Positions 30,103 through 40,747 of a stretch of DNA of 56,230 nucleotides are shown here, in pieces. The notes below the pieces were generated by a model. The model did not search any database, was not told where the DNA came from, and was given only the letters and a program-made list of their open reading frames with translations. The position numbers and the translations under genes were made by a program. The DNA lies in the IMG/VR virus record IMGVR_UViG_3300043464_001636, positions 1 to 56,230 of that record; one strand, 5' to 3'. The stretch is from a virus. Every line of letters begins with the position of its first letter. Within the stretch, counting starts at the first letter, position 1.

Positions 30103-33100
30103 TTACCTCCTGTACGGCGTGCCGTTGGCGTGGTCGGGGCAGCTCGCTGGAGTTTCGGCAGACAGCGAAAGCGTCGGGCCGTACTCAATCACCGTGTATT
30201 CGTAGGAGTACGGAATATCTGCGGGAGTTCTTTCGGGATTTTTTCTTTCGAGCAGTGCGTACCCCGTCGTCGGCGGCGCGTCTCTGTTTGATGGGCTGTC
30301 TGGAAAGGCATAGTCAAACGGCGCGCCTGCCCCGAAAAAGCAACCAGCCCCCCAGACTTTCGCAAGGGGGTAAGTCTTGTTTAGCAAAGAGTGATAGCAG
30401 TCCGAGAAAGCGCACACACTGCTTCTCGGAACAAATGACGGCATTTCGCCAGAAAATACGTTGTGTGTTGAGAATGTCTCGTGATTGAAATTTCTCGGCA
30501 CAAGCGGCTCCGCAGCGGGCTGGCCGGGGGCGTGTCCGTGCCATCCCAAGTGAGCCTGAAGGAACCACTGCTGGTCGAGGACAGGCCCGCCGACGTATGT
30601 ATTTTCCAGCATCCAAAAATACCCCGCCGATTGGTCAGCGTAGTCGCGGCCTCCAAGTGGCATCGACGACGGCGCCTCAATCCACCCGTTGTTTGCGTCT
30701 GGCACGCCAACCCCCGCCGTCGAGATGCCGGGGTGCTTTGGGTCAACCGTGATCGACGGGTCTGCGATTATTGAAACCGACAGCAACTCTCCAAACGTGC
30801 TGCTTTCATAGTTTACGTCAAACGCTCCAGTCGCGAGCGCGCCATATCCAAGCGTTGAAGTCAACACGACCTGCGCGTCTGGATTTTTCTTGCCTGACGA
30901 TAGCACGGTCTTAAACATCATGCCGCCATGCACGACTTCAAGCCCAGTGATTCCGCCGCTTTCGTTTACCGAAGAAACCCGAAGAACGCACACAGGATGC
31001 GGAGACGAAACAGGCTCGCCATATTGCCCCGTTTCCTGGTTTACAATCAAAGAGAAGTATCCGCTTGCGTTGATCCCAGTAGCCCTCGGGCCTCCGTACC
31101 ACGCGCCGTTTGGGCAAACGTCAGGCGAGTCGCCGCCGGTGGCCTTCCACATATCGGTAACGGCGCGGCCGCCTTCAGGCTTTACCTCAAACTCCTGTCC
31201 AACTGAGTACCCGCTCCCTCTGTGCGACGAGTTGATTGTTGCGCCGGTCACCGGAAAATAAGAAAACCGATTTGACGCAGGTGGATCGACGCCCCATGCC
31301 ACGGCTGGGTTTGGAAAGTTATTTATTGCACCAAACCCAAACGACGCTATTTTTGCGCCTGAGCCAGCGCCAATGCCAGGAACATCAAGCGGTAATGTTG
31401 GGGCGATGTGGTACTTGTCGCGAAAGCAGTAGCCTCCGCCACCAGCGCGCACTATGCCGCCGTTTATTGAACTACCCCAGTCAGACTCGTTGGCTCCAGC
31501 CGCGCCAAAAACGGGAGTAATAACTGCTCCGCCGCCCGCGCACTCTGGATACGGGGGCCACAAGTTTCGAGCGCGGTCGTTGATCGACGTTGAGTTCGCT
31601 ATCTGTTCCCCAAACGGCCAAGCGTAAACGTAAACCTCGATGGCGGTTTCGCATTGACGTCGTGTAATTTGAAGCGACAGGTTTGTAAAGTTGCTCTGAT
31701 TTTCCCCGGTGTTGCAAAGCGATCTGATTTCCACGCTGCTTCGGACTTTCCTGACAGGAACCCCAACGGCCTCCCACCGCAGGTCGCACAGCACCTTCGC
31801 CTTCCACTCGTAGTGCCCGCGGTCGTCAAACTGATCCGGCGGGTTCAGGGGTCGCTGGCTGCAAAACGCTAGGCAGTTTCCGCTTGAGTCGGTTTCGTCG
31901 CACACGTTGACGGTCGCGTACCCCGCCGGGAAGTCTGATCCTCGAATGCGCCAGTCTAAGATTCCGCCTTCGTCGTCGACGTCTGACACAACTGCCGTGG
32001 CTACCTCAATCTCGTCGCAGTCCGGGTTATCGCAGTGCCATTGAATTTCGTCGCCGACTGTGTAGCCAATGCCGGGCATAGCAACGGAAATTGGGTGGCA
32101 AAGCACGCGACCGTAGCCTGTGTAAAACTTTGTTCTCTGGTCACCGATTCGCTCGACGTTGCAAAACGGCGGGTCTTTATACTCTGGCGTTTTGAAGATC
32201 GGAACAACTTCAAGAGAAACGATTGAACCCGGCCCCGCAACTTCGGAGATGCGGATTCTTTGGTAGAGCAACACGCCGCCTTCTACGTTCTGGCCTGAAT
32301 ATCCATACTTGTCTATGTAATTGGGGAAATACTGAGGAAAGCAGGTTGCGTCTGGTCTTGGGAAAAAACTTATTCGCTCACCGCCGAGCGGCGGACGCGA
32401 GTTGTCGAAGTTGACGTAGAAGAACTCGCCAACCTCATACCCATACCCGCCGTCTTTTATGTCTACGCCGATCACCTTCCAGCTGTCGGGAAATCGGCCG
32501 TTGGGGTCTGGTTCGTGGCTTGCAGGCCCAAGCCGCAAATACAACTGAGCGGTGTGATTTAGCGATTGGTGGTACGGAGCGAGGTGCGGCTTCACGATGC
32601 CCTGGTTTAGTCCTTGGCACTTGCCGCGAGAACAAATCTGGCCGCCCTCAAAAGCGTACCACGGGTTTCGTTTTCCGCAGCGGTAGTCGACGATGAAGTG
32701 GTCGCCTTCGGGGGGGAACAGGATGTCGGTGCATTCGTCTGGAGGAGGCTGAAAAACCCACGTTCGGTACTCGGCGACGTTGTAGAGCAGCGTCGCCTCT
32801 GTGACGCCTGGGTATTGCGAGATACGCTCTGGCGCGAGCGGCACCTGTCGCGTGATCGTTGCCTTCAGTTGCGGACGGACGAACTGGTTTGGGCGGTGGC
32901 ATATATAAGTGCCATTCAAGTCCTCTTGGTTTGTATAGAGTATGCCTTGGTTGGGGTTGCATGGGCCTGCCTGAAAAGGCCCAAACTCCGGACGCTCGCA
33001 AAACTTTGGATGCCCCGGTGGAGTTGCGTCTGGGTCGCACTTTGCTTCGTTTACGGAAATCCTAGTGACAATTGCAGCGGGGCAGTTGTCGCATGTGTCG

Positions 33101-33558
33101 CCTGGGGCTGAGCATGTAGAACTGTCAAAGTATGCGGCAAAATTTTGGCCGCACATCGGGTCTTCGTTGTCCCTGCCTTGCCCCTCACCAAGCCTAAAAT
33201 ATGGAACTTGAGGCGGAAAAAACTGGCGCGACCACGCTAGATTTTCAAAGTCTCCGAAATTATAAGTCCAGCCAAGGATATTTCCGCTTACATTTAAAGG
33301 GATTACACATCCAAGGTGCTCTTCGGCAAGAATAATGTCTGCGAAAGACCCGCGGGGGTCGCCCAAAAAGGCATAGGTTTCTTCGCACTCTTGATCGCAC
33401 TCAAAGAACCGGCTCTCGTGAAATGCAACAATAACACTCTCCACGCCATAGGAAACTATCTGCCCAGACATTCCATCAACGCTCGCCGTCACCGTCTCCG
33501 GTGTGCAGCACCGCATCTCGGGGCAGCAGTTGCACGAGTCCTTGCTGTTGACGAGCAT
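30103..33558 (-). CDS. Giant Cys-rich tail-tip or host-contact protein with GxGYxVG repeats
   Basis: 1151 residues from the ATG in a TGATG overlap. Begins with CNCCPEMRCC and keeps Cys-rich patches to about residue 560. Three copies of the module GxGYxVGxxF/I (near residues 369, 493 and 779) are each followed by an xVSxVxxxGxI strand, as in beta-rich phage baseplate proteins. No enzyme motif was found. Size and place after the tape measure suggest a central tail-tip or receptor-contact protein. Disulfides or zinc might stabilise it. Confidence 0.65.
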   Translation of the reverse strand: MLVNSKDSCNCCPEMRCCTPETVTASVDGMSGQIVSYGVESVIVAFHESRFFECDQECEETYAFLGDPRGSFADIILAEEHLGCVIPLNVSGNILGWTYNFGDFENLAWSRQFFPPQVPYFRLGEGQGRDNEDPMCGQNFAAYFDSSTCSAPGDTCDNCPAAIVTRISVNEAKCDPDATPPGHPKFCERPEFGPFQAGPCNPNQGILYTNQEDLNGTYICHRPNQFVRPQLKATITRQVPLAPERISQYPGVTEATLLYNVAEYRTWVFQPPPDECTDILFPPEGDHFIVDYRCGKRNPWYAFEGGQICSRGKCQGLNQGIVKPHLAPYHQSLNHTAQLYLRLGPASHEPDPNGRFPDSWKVIGVDIKDGGYGYEVGEFFYVNFDNSRPPLGGERISFFPRPDATCFPQYFPNYIDKYGYSGQNVEGGVLLYQRIRISEVAGPGSIVSLEVVPIFKTPEYKDPPFCNVERIGDQRTKFYTGYGRVLCHPISVAMPGIGYTVGDEIQWHCDNPDCDEIEVATAVVSDVDDEGGILDWRIRGSDFPAGYATVNVCDETDSSGNCLAFCSQRPLNPPDQFDDRGHYEWKAKVLCDLRWEAVGVPVRKVRSSVEIRSLCNTGENQSNFTNLSLQITRRQCETAIEVYVYAWPFGEQIANSTSINDRARNLWPPYPECAGGGAVITPVFGAAGANESDWGSSINGGIVRAGGGGYCFRDKYHIAPTLPLDVPGIGAGSGAKIASFGFGAINNFPNPAVAWGVDPPASNRFSYFPVTGATINSSHRGSGYSVGQEFEVKPEGGRAVTDMWKATGGDSPDVCPNGAWYGGPRATGINASGYFSLIVNQETGQYGEPVSSPHPVCVLRVSSVNESGGITGLEVVHGGMMFKTVLSSGKKNPDAQVVLTSTLGYGALATGAFDVNYESSTFGELLSVSIIADPSITVDPKHPGISTAGVGVPDANNGWIEAPSSMPLGGRDYADQSAGYFWMLENTYVGGPVLDQQWFLQAHLGWHGHAPGQPAAEPLVPRNFNHETFSTHNVFSGEMPSFVPRSSVCAFSDCYHSLLNKTYPLAKVWGAGCFFGAGAPFDYAFPDSPSNRDAPPTTGYALLERKNPERTPADIPYSYEYTVIEYGPTLSLSAETPASCPDHANGTPYRR

Positions 33559-34046
33559 CAGCACTCCACCGCGATCAAGAGCCACAGCTTGCTGTACGGA
33601 CGCAAAATTGGAATTTCCTGCTGGTCTTCGTATGTCACTTGGCCCGTGTCATAACTTCCTGCCAAATCACTGATCGGCACGACTGCACACCACTTCAAAA
33701 GGTCGCCCTGTCCAACTGGAATATGCGTGAACCAGTTGATCGTGACGGCGAACACTGGGTCGCCGAATGAATCCGTCTCGGGAATCCAGTCGGCTGGGCC
33801 GGTTGGGTTATCTGGCTGCTTGAATAGGCGAACAACTCGGACGTTGAGCGGCGGCTCGTTGGGCCACGGGCCTTCGCATTGGCCGAGGCGGATCGTGGAG
33901 ATGCCGCCACCGCCGCGGCGCTTGAACCCTTCCTCAAACCGCGCCTCCATACGCGGCACGCTCATTGACGTTACGCCATTTTTGCGCTCCGCGACAATGT
34001 CACGCAGTTCATCGCGCAGCCCTGGACCGATCAGAAATCCGCTCAT
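33558..34046 (-). CDS. Tail-tip protein
   Basis: 162 residues, ATGA and TGATG overlaps with both neighbours. Glycine-rich GFKRRGGGGISTIR near residue 45 and a beta-rich remainder (FAVTINWFTHIPVGQGDLLK). By position between two tail proteins it is probably part of the distal tail; no family recognised. Confidence 0.6.
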   Translation of the reverse strand: MSGFLIGPGLRDELRDIVAERKNGVTSMSVPRMEARFEEGFKRRGGGGISTIRLGQCEGPWPNEPPLNVRVVRLFKQPDNPTGPADWIPETDSFGDPVFAVTINWFTHIPVGQGDLLKWCAVVPISDLAGSYDTGQVTYEDQQEIPILRPYSKLWLLIAVEC

Positions 34047-35179
34047 CGGAATCGCAGCCCAAGAATTGTCATGTTGAAAGTCTTATACATCTGAAACCTG
34101 CGGACGAGCACCGGGTCTTTCATTTGAACGCCGTTAACCACCCGCGTTGCCTCTGGGTCGCGAGGCGTGCCGTCCTCGTTGAGCGGAACCGGCGACGCCG
34201 ACGGGCGCTGCGATGCGCGGGTTCCGCTTGAAGTGGGAGTTGTTATGAGCACATTTGCCCGCATCTTTTTTCCGTTCGTGTTTGGCGCGATAGTTGGATT
34301 CGGCCAATCCTTGATCGCCCCTGTGTCGTCGTTTTCGAGGGTTAGGTGGCACGCTCCCTTGTCGACGTCGTTGCCAAATTTATTGATTATGTTGTACCCG
34401 CTGAGAGGGATTGCGATGTCCCAGCCAATAAACTCTTGCAAGTAGTTATTGTAGTTGGCCTTGTACGAAAACTCGAAAGTGCCAATCCAGCCGCGCCACT
34501 TTCGCCGCCCAAAACTTTCCACATGCGGCTTGAACGAAACGCTGCGAAACAACACGCTGCGCGGGAACAGGTTTAGCGACCCAAGCTTGCCCTGGTTCTC
34601 GTTGACCATTCCGACGTATTGAGAAAACACGGTCTGGTCGCCGGCGCAATACTGCTCCACGCTAATGTTTACGATTGGCTGCAGGATCGTCAGGCCGTCG
34701 ACAATATCGCCGGCTGGATTGAAGGCCGGAAACGGTGTGCCGGCGTTGGCGCCAAACTGCGGAATCCACCACCATGACGGCACCTCGATTGTTGTGGTGG
34801 AAGTCGACCAATTTGCTGGTCGCAGGTCTGGTGGCTGTTCTCTCGGGTCTGGGTCGTTGTTGTTGTCACCGCCCTGGTCAAGTGACACTGAATCGCCAGA
34901 TGGCTTGTATTGAACCGTGATCGTGTACGAAAGACGACTGTCGCCGTCAGGGGAGATCGAAACGCTGTCGCACGTTGCAAAATTGTCGAGCGGGTGCGGG
35001 GTGCCAATGCCGAGAAATCCGCCGTCGAGATTTGCAATGGCACCGATGACGTCGAACGACTGTATTTCGGCCGGGGTATCCAGCAATACTTTGAAAGTCC
35101 GTGTGTACGAAACCCCAGACTGCCCGCTGGCAAGCGTGGCCCCCTGCCCCTGAACCATTTCCTTGAACATTTTTGCCAT
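34043..35179 (-). CDS. Distal tail or tail-tip structural protein
   Basis: 378 residues immediately after the tape measure in transcription order. Beta-rich, with WSTSTTTIEVPSWWWIPQFG and KYKANYNN-like segments, Asn/Thr/Pro-rich and no signal. This position in siphophage genomes normally encodes the distal tail protein, which fits; sequence identity to known Dit proteins is not apparent. Confidence 0.6.
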   Translation of the reverse strand: MAKMFKEMVQGQGATLASGQSGVSYTRTFKVLLDTPAEIQSFDVIGAIANLDGGFLGIGTPHPLDNFATCDSVSISPDGDSRLSYTITVQYKPSGDSVSLDQGGDNNNDPDPREQPPDLRPANWSTSTTTIEVPSWWWIPQFGANAGTPFPAFNPAGDIVDGLTILQPIVNISVEQYCAGDQTVFSQYVGMVNENQGKLGSLNLFPRSVLFRSVSFKPHVESFGRRKWRGWIGTFEFSYKANYNNYLQEFIGWDIAIPLSGYNIINKFGNDVDKGACHLTLENDDTGAIKDWPNPTIAPNTNGKKMRANVLITTPTSSGTRASQRPSASPVPLNEDGTPRDPEATRVVNGVQMKDPVLVRRFQMYKTFNMTILGLRFR

Positions 35180-35181
35180 GA

Positions 35182-38100
35182 CTACAAATCCACCACAACG
35201 CCTGTCTGGGCCTTGATTGCGTTCTCGATCGCCTGAAGAAGCTCCGACTGCTTTCTTAGTTCAAGAATGTTGACGTCTTTCGAGGCGTCGTCTCCGCGCA
35301 AGAGTCGATTCAACTCCCTCGCGCCTTCGGTCGTCTGAACGTCCTGGGCGTTGAGGGCCGCCCGCGAAGGGCCAGCGAGGCGAGCGTTCATAACCTCGTC
35401 GGCGAAGCCGGCCAGCATCGGCGCTGCCTGACGGCCAAGATTGTTGGCAGCAGTCTGCGTGGCGTCCTGAATCTGTTGTCTTCCGGCGCCTTCGTCGCGC
35501 ATGTCTTTGACGGCGTTGGCAATGTCTCCAGCGCTGGCCTTCACGGCTTCTTCAGCACGCTGCCGCTCCGTCTTCATGAGTTCGCGGCCACGGGCTGCCG
35601 AGTCTTTGCGAGCACGCTCCCGGTCGGCTTCGTCGGCCCTGCGACGCTCGGCCTGAACCTCTGGGCGGTTCTCGAACTCTCGCTCCTGCTCGCGCCGCAG
35701 CCTGTCTGCCTCGGCCCTGGCTGCTTCGCGATCGGCTGCTGTCTTCCGCTCGTCGGCCGCGTCGGCCTCGAGCTGGCGGATCTTTTCTGCCCGCGCAGCA
35801 GCAGCGGGGTTTGCCCCATTGGCGATCTCATTCTCGAACTTCACGCGCTCCTCGGCGATCCGCTTTCTTGCCCTCGCAGCCTCGTCGTCGGCGGCTCTTG
35901 CTGCGTCCTCGCGGCGCTTCTGCTCTGCGCGAGCCTCGCGTGCTTGAGGCGACTTTTCGCCAAAGATTGCCTCGGCTTCGTTGGCCCGCCGGCGGGCAGC
36001 CTCCGCGGCCCCCTGCGATTCGGAAGCGACCTTGTTCTGTAGATCGAGGGCTGCCTTGTTGGCGGCTGCCTGGAACGCACCGACGGCAATTGCGGCAGCG
36101 TTGAGTTGCTCGGCGTGGGCATCCATTGCGTTGATGTCGTTCTGAATGGTAGCCGCAAGCTCGCCAAAGTTTTGCTGCAGCGCCTCGTCACGTTTTTTCT
36201 CGAGCGACTGCCTTTGCACTTCGAGCGCAGTAAGCTCGCCCTCAATGTTAGAAGCAAACCCCTGAACTTCGTCGCGGGCGCGCTTGGACTGGGCGTCGAA
36301 GCCGCCGGCTCTGTTTTGCGCTCTGTCCGTGGTTTGCTTTACGAAGTCTTGTCGCTGTGCCTCGATTTCTTTAGCAAGTTCTTTAATCCGATCCCTGAGT
36401 TCATCTGGAATGTCGGCTCCGGCTTGCGCGGCGTCGTCGACCTTCCTCTTGGCCTCTTCCATCGCAAGCGACAATTCTGCCGCTGCTTTTATGGCGTCGC
36501 CGCCAAGGGCAGCCGCCATCTGCTTGTTGCCGCCCTGTATTCCGCTGGCAACTCCTACCCCCGCAACCGTGCGCTCATTCCGCCGCCGAGATTCCTCAAT
36601 TTCTGCCTGCCGCGTGCGGTCGCGTGCGTTGGCGGCCTCCTCAAACGGTTTCAGGCGATCCCTGAGAAGCCTTTGGAGTTGAGCCTCGGCCTCGTCGGCC
36701 CGCTGCTTGCCGGCAAGCTGCTCGCCAACGCCAAGCGTTTTGTCCTCCTGGGCGCGGCGTCCTTCCTGAACTGCGCGTGCCAGATCGCCGACACGGCCGT
36801 CCCCAGACTTCTCGCGCTCGAACTTGAGCCGCTCGTTCTCAAGTTCACGCTGCAGTTGTCGGTCGCTGTCTTCCTGCTCGCGCCTGCGTCGCTCGGCCTC
36901 CGCAGCGTCTCGACGCGCTCCTGGCCCAAGCTCTGCGTCGCCGGCCACGCGATTCGCACGCCTGCGGGCTCGCTCGACGTCCGACTGCGCCTCGTTGACC
37001 AGGGTTCTGGACAGGTTCAGGGCCGCTTCTTCGGCGGCACGCTGGAACGCCGCCACAGCGATGGCGGCCTTGCCGACCTCGTCGGCCAGCAGGCGGATCT
37101 TCTCAAGTTCTTTGTCGATGGCAGCAACGTCGGCTGCGCCTGCTGGGCCGCGCAACTCAGCGCGTCGCCGGCGGTTCCCTAGTTCTTGGCGATCGGCCTC
37201 GAATCTCGCGGCGTTCGAGCCTGCGATCGTTTGGCCGCCGGCGAGCTGGGCGGCAGACGATAGCTTGTCGGCCGTCGGGATGAGTTTTCCGAGCGCGGCG
37301 TCGCGAGCGATCTTGTCGGCCTGCTGATAAAGAGCCTCAAGAGATTTTCCTGCAGCCCCTGCCTCTGCCTTAAGCGCCGAAATGTCTGCGTTAGGATCGA
37401 GCCGCAGCGCTTCTTCGATCTTCTTTACGGCATCAGCGAGGCCGGCTGCCGGAGCCTTGAACTGCTCCTCGAACCGCCCCTGAACGTCGCCGTCGAGGCG
37501 AAGGGCGGCCAGATCCTTGAATACGCCCTTAATTTCTTCTTGAGCGATCAGTGCTTGCTCGGCAAAGCCAGCGGCGATGTCGTCGGCGCCGCTTTTGATG
37601 ACTTCCTTGAGTCGCTCAAGTTCGGCGTTCAGATCAGCAATCGTTTTTTCGTTCTGCTGAAATGCGTTGACGGCGTCGAATCGCCCAGGCATCGCAACTC
37701 GGAAGCCTCCTAGTGCGTCTGTGAGCTGCGCTGAAAGTTTGTCGATTGGGTCAGCGGTCTGCTGGGTCTTGATTAACTCATCGAGCCTCGACTCAATGGC
37801 CTTGACAGCTTCCTGCTGAGTCGTCGGCGCTGAAATGCGCTCGGCGCGAAGGCCGGCGAGCCTCTCGCTTCGCCGCTGCTCACCAAACGGCACGATGGCG
37901 GCGGTCTCTCTCCTGTTGAGCGTAAGTATTTCCGCCTGCCTTGCCTTCTCAAGAAGATCGCGAACTCCGGTCAGCGGCCCTCTCGGCGTTCTGCCATCAA
38001 GCGGAGTTGTCGATCTTGCAATCGCGTCGCGCTCACGCTTTCGGAGTTGCTCAAGCTCTCGGGCGATTCGCACTCGATCGCTGCCGGTGGCTTGAGAAAG

Positions 38101-40425
38101 ACGCTCTTCGGCGGCAGCGCGGGCGCCGGCCGCGCTTGAAACCTCTGGCGACGCGCTGCGAACCTGAGCTTCTCGAGACTTCTTTTGCTCCTCGCGAAGA
38201 TCCCGCACTCTCTGCTCAATATCGCCACGCGGCCCAGACGACGTTGATGTTCTTAGTGCCTTCGCAAGATCTTCAAATGCCTTCGTTGTCTGCTCGGCAA
38301 GGTTCCTCGACTTCTCAAGTTCGTCGTTCATGAACTTGAGCGCGCCTTCGGCCTCTTTTGAAGCCTTACCGATTCCTCCAAATTGAATCAACAACTGAAC
38401 CGCAGACGTTGCCGCAACGGCAGCCATCAACCCTTTCGTGCCACCAAGCACGAAGCCAAACTGCGAGATGTTGTTGCTGATCGCCCGCAGCTTGTATTCA
38501 AAGCCGCCAGTGGACGAGAAGAAGTCGTCTACCGCGAACGTCAACTGCTGCAAAGCAAGCTGGCCTGCCTGCGCAGAGCCGCGAAGACCTGAGATGTCGC
38601 CTCGCAGCCTGCGGTTGGCAGACAGAAGCCGGTTGAGTTGCTTTTCGGTGAACCTCGTCGGGTCCAGGCCGGCGAGTTCCGTCGCCAAGGCCTTGCTCTC
38701 AGCGCGAATCTGTGCCAGCAGCCGCTCGGCGTTGGCGTTGCCTTCTGGCGTTCGCGGCTGGGCGGCAATCTGCTGATAGAGCGACTTGACCTTCGCCCGC
38801 GAAGCCTCCAGGGAGGCGCCGAACTTCGTTCCAAGTTCTTCGTTCAGGTTGCCGCCAAGGTTCAGGAGCAACTGAAAATCGTTGATGTAGTCCTTGACAG
38901 CACGAGGCTGCAAGTTGATGGCCGTCGACGAGTCGAACTCGTTCAGTAGCTGCTGCTGCTTGTTTGCAGCATTGATGTCTTTTTCGAGGCCGGAAATCTG
39001 ATTCCGCAGAGCAACGATTTGAGAGATCGCCGGCGTTGCGTCTGTGCTGACGAGCTTCTGCAGGCTTTTCGTTGCGGCGTCGAGTTGAGCCTGCAGCTTT
39101 TTCCCAGCCTCGCCTTCAATGCCTGAGACCTTGCCCTGCAGATTCTGAATACGGCCGCCGATCTCGTTGCTGAGAAAGTCGCGCCTTCTGGCGGCAGTCA
39201 CGCCCTCCGGAGGCACGCCAGCCGCCGTGGCCTCATCGAGGGTCTCTTTGACTCGCACGCGCCTCGAAGTGAGGGCGTCGGCTCGCTTTCTTGAGTCTTG
39301 ATCCAGGCTTCTGATCGAGTCCGTGGCGCCTGCAAGCCGTATGCCGGCCGCGGCTTGGCTGTTGAGCTTTGCGAGCGCGGCAGCCGCAGCGTCACTGCCC
39401 TGCGCCAGCGTCGAGGCAGCCTCGGCCGTGGTTCTAATCTGCTCTGCGTAGCTGTCGAGGCCGGCGGAGCGTAGAGCCTGAATGGCCTGGGCGGCCTTCT
39501 CAGCAGTCCTCTCTGTCTCGGTGGCGGCCGCCGGCGCACGCAAGCCGGCCACAGCGGATAAGGTCGTGGCGTTGGCGAGCCGTTGATTGCGCAGCCGCTG
39601 CGCGTCGGTCTCGCGGTCAAGCTGCGTCTGGGCGCGGCGCTGTTCTTCGGTTGCCGTGGCGGCGTTGCGGAGCGCGATGGGGCTTGTCGGATTGCGCGAA
39701 AGCACCGACTCGGCGAGCGCGGCCTTGAGTTTCGCCTTCTCAATCTTGCTGACAAGCGCCTCGATGCGCTCGCCTGCGGCGCTTGCGTCCCGAATGATGC
39801 CCTGAAAGAACGGGTTCTCGCGCTGATCGGCGGGAAGCTGGGCCGCCTTGTCTCGCAGGGCGATGAACTTCTGCAGTTCTTCGAGGGCGCGAGGTTGAAC
39901 AAACTTCGCTCCGACGCTGTCCGTGGACAGGCTGCCGGTGAGTTTCGCAAAGTCGGCGACGACGGCCGTGCTGGCCTTGAGTCGCTCGATCTGTCGAGTC
40001 AGCGAATTGATTCTGCCCTGCGCGGCGTCGAACGTCGTCGTGCCGGCCTTGATCTCGTTGAAGAGGTTCTGAAACCCCTTCTGGGCGCGCTCGAGGGCCG
40101 GATACAAGTACGCCTGTGTCGAATTCGACAGCGACTCGATCTGATTCTTGACCTTTGTCAGCGGCTTGCCGACGTCCTCAAAGACCTTGTAGAGATCCTG
40201 AAGAGCGCCGACGTCAATCTTCTTGCCGAGCGCCTCCTGAAGAGTCCTCCTGAAGAGTTGGACTTTCGTCAGGGTCTTGTCGAGGGCCGCCGTCTCCAGG
40301 TTGAGTCGGTAGCCCTGAACTTTTTTTTGGAGCGAGTTAAGCTCCGACTTCACGTTCCCGATGGTGCGGGTGAAGTCTGTGGCGTTCGCCGTGATGACTG
40401 CAGAGATTTTGCCTAGAAGAGCCAT
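35182..40425 (-). CDS. Tail tape measure protein
   Basis: 1747 residues. It opens MALLGKISAVITANATDFTR, typical of tape measures, and is dominated by long Ala/Glu/Lys/Arg coiled coils. One hydrophobic segment (GFVLGGTKGLMAAVAATSAV and onward, about 652-682) could insert into the host membrane. Charged DRERQ-type repeats occupy residues 1200-1650. At about 1.5 angstroms per residue the tail would be about 260 nm long. Located directly after the tail chaperones. Confidence 0.9.
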   Translation of the reverse strand: MALLGKISAVITANATDFTRTIGNVKSELNSLQKKVQGYRLNLETAALDKTLTKVQLFRRTLQEALGKKIDVGALQDLYKVFEDVGKPLTKVKNQIESLSNSTQAYLYPALERAQKGFQNLFNEIKAGTTTFDAAQGRINSLTRQIERLKASTAVVADFAKLTGSLSTDSVGAKFVQPRALEELQKFIALRDKAAQLPADQRENPFFQGIIRDASAAGERIEALVSKIEKAKLKAALAESVLSRNPTSPIALRNAATATEEQRRAQTQLDRETDAQRLRNQRLANATTLSAVAGLRAPAAATETERTAEKAAQAIQALRSAGLDSYAEQIRTTAEAASTLAQGSDAAAAALAKLNSQAAAGIRLAGATDSIRSLDQDSRKRADALTSRRVRVKETLDEATAAGVPPEGVTAARRRDFLSNEIGGRIQNLQGKVSGIEGEAGKKLQAQLDAATKSLQKLVSTDATPAISQIVALRNQISGLEKDINAANKQQQLLNEFDSSTAINLQPRAVKDYINDFQLLLNLGGNLNEELGTKFGASLEASRAKVKSLYQQIAAQPRTPEGNANAERLLAQIRAESKALATELAGLDPTRFTEKQLNRLLSANRRLRGDISGLRGSAQAGQLALQQLTFAVDDFFSSTGGFEYKLRAISNNISQFGFVLGGTKGLMAAVAATSAVQLLIQFGGIGKASKEAEGALKFMNDELEKSRNLAEQTTKAFEDLAKALRTSTSSGPRGDIEQRVRDLREEQKKSREAQVRSASPEVSSAAGARAAAEERLSQATGSDRVRIARELEQLRKRERDAIARSTTPLDGRTPRGPLTGVRDLLEKARQAEILTLNRRETAAIVPFGEQRRSERLAGLRAERISAPTTQQEAVKAIESRLDELIKTQQTADPIDKLSAQLTDALGGFRVAMPGRFDAVNAFQQNEKTIADLNAELERLKEVIKSGADDIAAGFAEQALIAQEEIKGVFKDLAALRLDGDVQGRFEEQFKAPAAGLADAVKKIEEALRLDPNADISALKAEAGAAGKSLEALYQQADKIARDAALGKLIPTADKLSSAAQLAGGQTIAGSNAARFEADRQELGNRRRRAELRGPAGAADVAAIDKELEKIRLLADEVGKAAIAVAAFQRAAEEAALNLSRTLVNEAQSDVERARRRANRVAGDAELGPGARRDAAEAERRRREQEDSDRQLQRELENERLKFEREKSGDGRVGDLARAVQEGRRAQEDKTLGVGEQLAGKQRADEAEAQLQRLLRDRLKPFEEAANARDRTRQAEIEESRRRNERTVAGVGVASGIQGGNKQMAAALGGDAIKAAAELSLAMEEAKRKVDDAAQAGADIPDELRDRIKELAKEIEAQRQDFVKQTTDRAQNRAGGFDAQSKRARDEVQGFASNIEGELTALEVQRQSLEKKRDEALQQNFGELAATIQNDINAMDAHAEQLNAAAIAVGAFQAAANKAALDLQNKVASESQGAAEAARRRANEAEAIFGEKSPQAREARAEQKRREDAARAADDEAARARKRIAEERVKFENEIANGANPAAAARAEKIRQLEADAADERKTAADREAARAEADRLRREQEREFENRPEVQAERRRADEADRERARKDSAARGRELMKTERQRAEEAVKASAGDIANAVKDMRDEGAGRQQIQDATQTAANNLGRQAAPMLAGFADEVMNARLAGPSRAALNAQDVQTTEGARELNRLLRGDDASKDVNILELRKQSELLQAIENAIKAQTGVVVDL

Positions 40426-40429
40426 TGCC

Positions 40430-40747
40430 TCATCCTTGAGGTGCCTGCAGTTTCATCAATTCCGTAATGATTTCTTCCTGGCTTTGCCTTGGCGCCACCG
40501 CCGCCGGGATGAACACGTTTTCGTCCGGAACTTTCTTATAGTTGCCGCTCGCCGCCATGACGATCCGGCAAAGTCTCGCCGTTTGCGCCCAGTGGTTTGG
40601 CAGTGGCCATCTCTGGTCGAAGGCATACCACTCCGAAAGCTCTTCGCTGTCCAGTTCAGACAGCAGTTGCTTGACGGTTTTGCCCAACGCCAGCGCTAGG
40701 CGGAAGTAGAACCTCCGCTCTGGTCGGTCGGTAAATCTTTTCCCAGG
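40430..40747 (-). CDS. Tail assembly chaperone T part (expressed by -1 frameshift)
   Basis: Second half of the lambda G/GT-type pair. The reading frame is open from 40747 and its product begins, after the slip, RFTDRPERRFYFRLALALGK. The FYFRLALALG piece is the usual start of T domains, followed by TVKQLLSELDSEELSEWYAF. No ribosome-binding site precedes the only internal start (TTG at 40687). Joined to the G protein it gives a predicted 212-residue fusion. It guides tape-measure folding and tail tube polymerisation. Confidence 0.75.
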   Translation of the reverse strand, partial: PGKRFTDRPERRFYFRLALALGKTVKQLLSELDSEELSEWYAFDQRWPLPNHWAQTARLCRIVMAASGNYKKVPDENVFIPAAVAPRQSQEEIITELMKLQAPQG

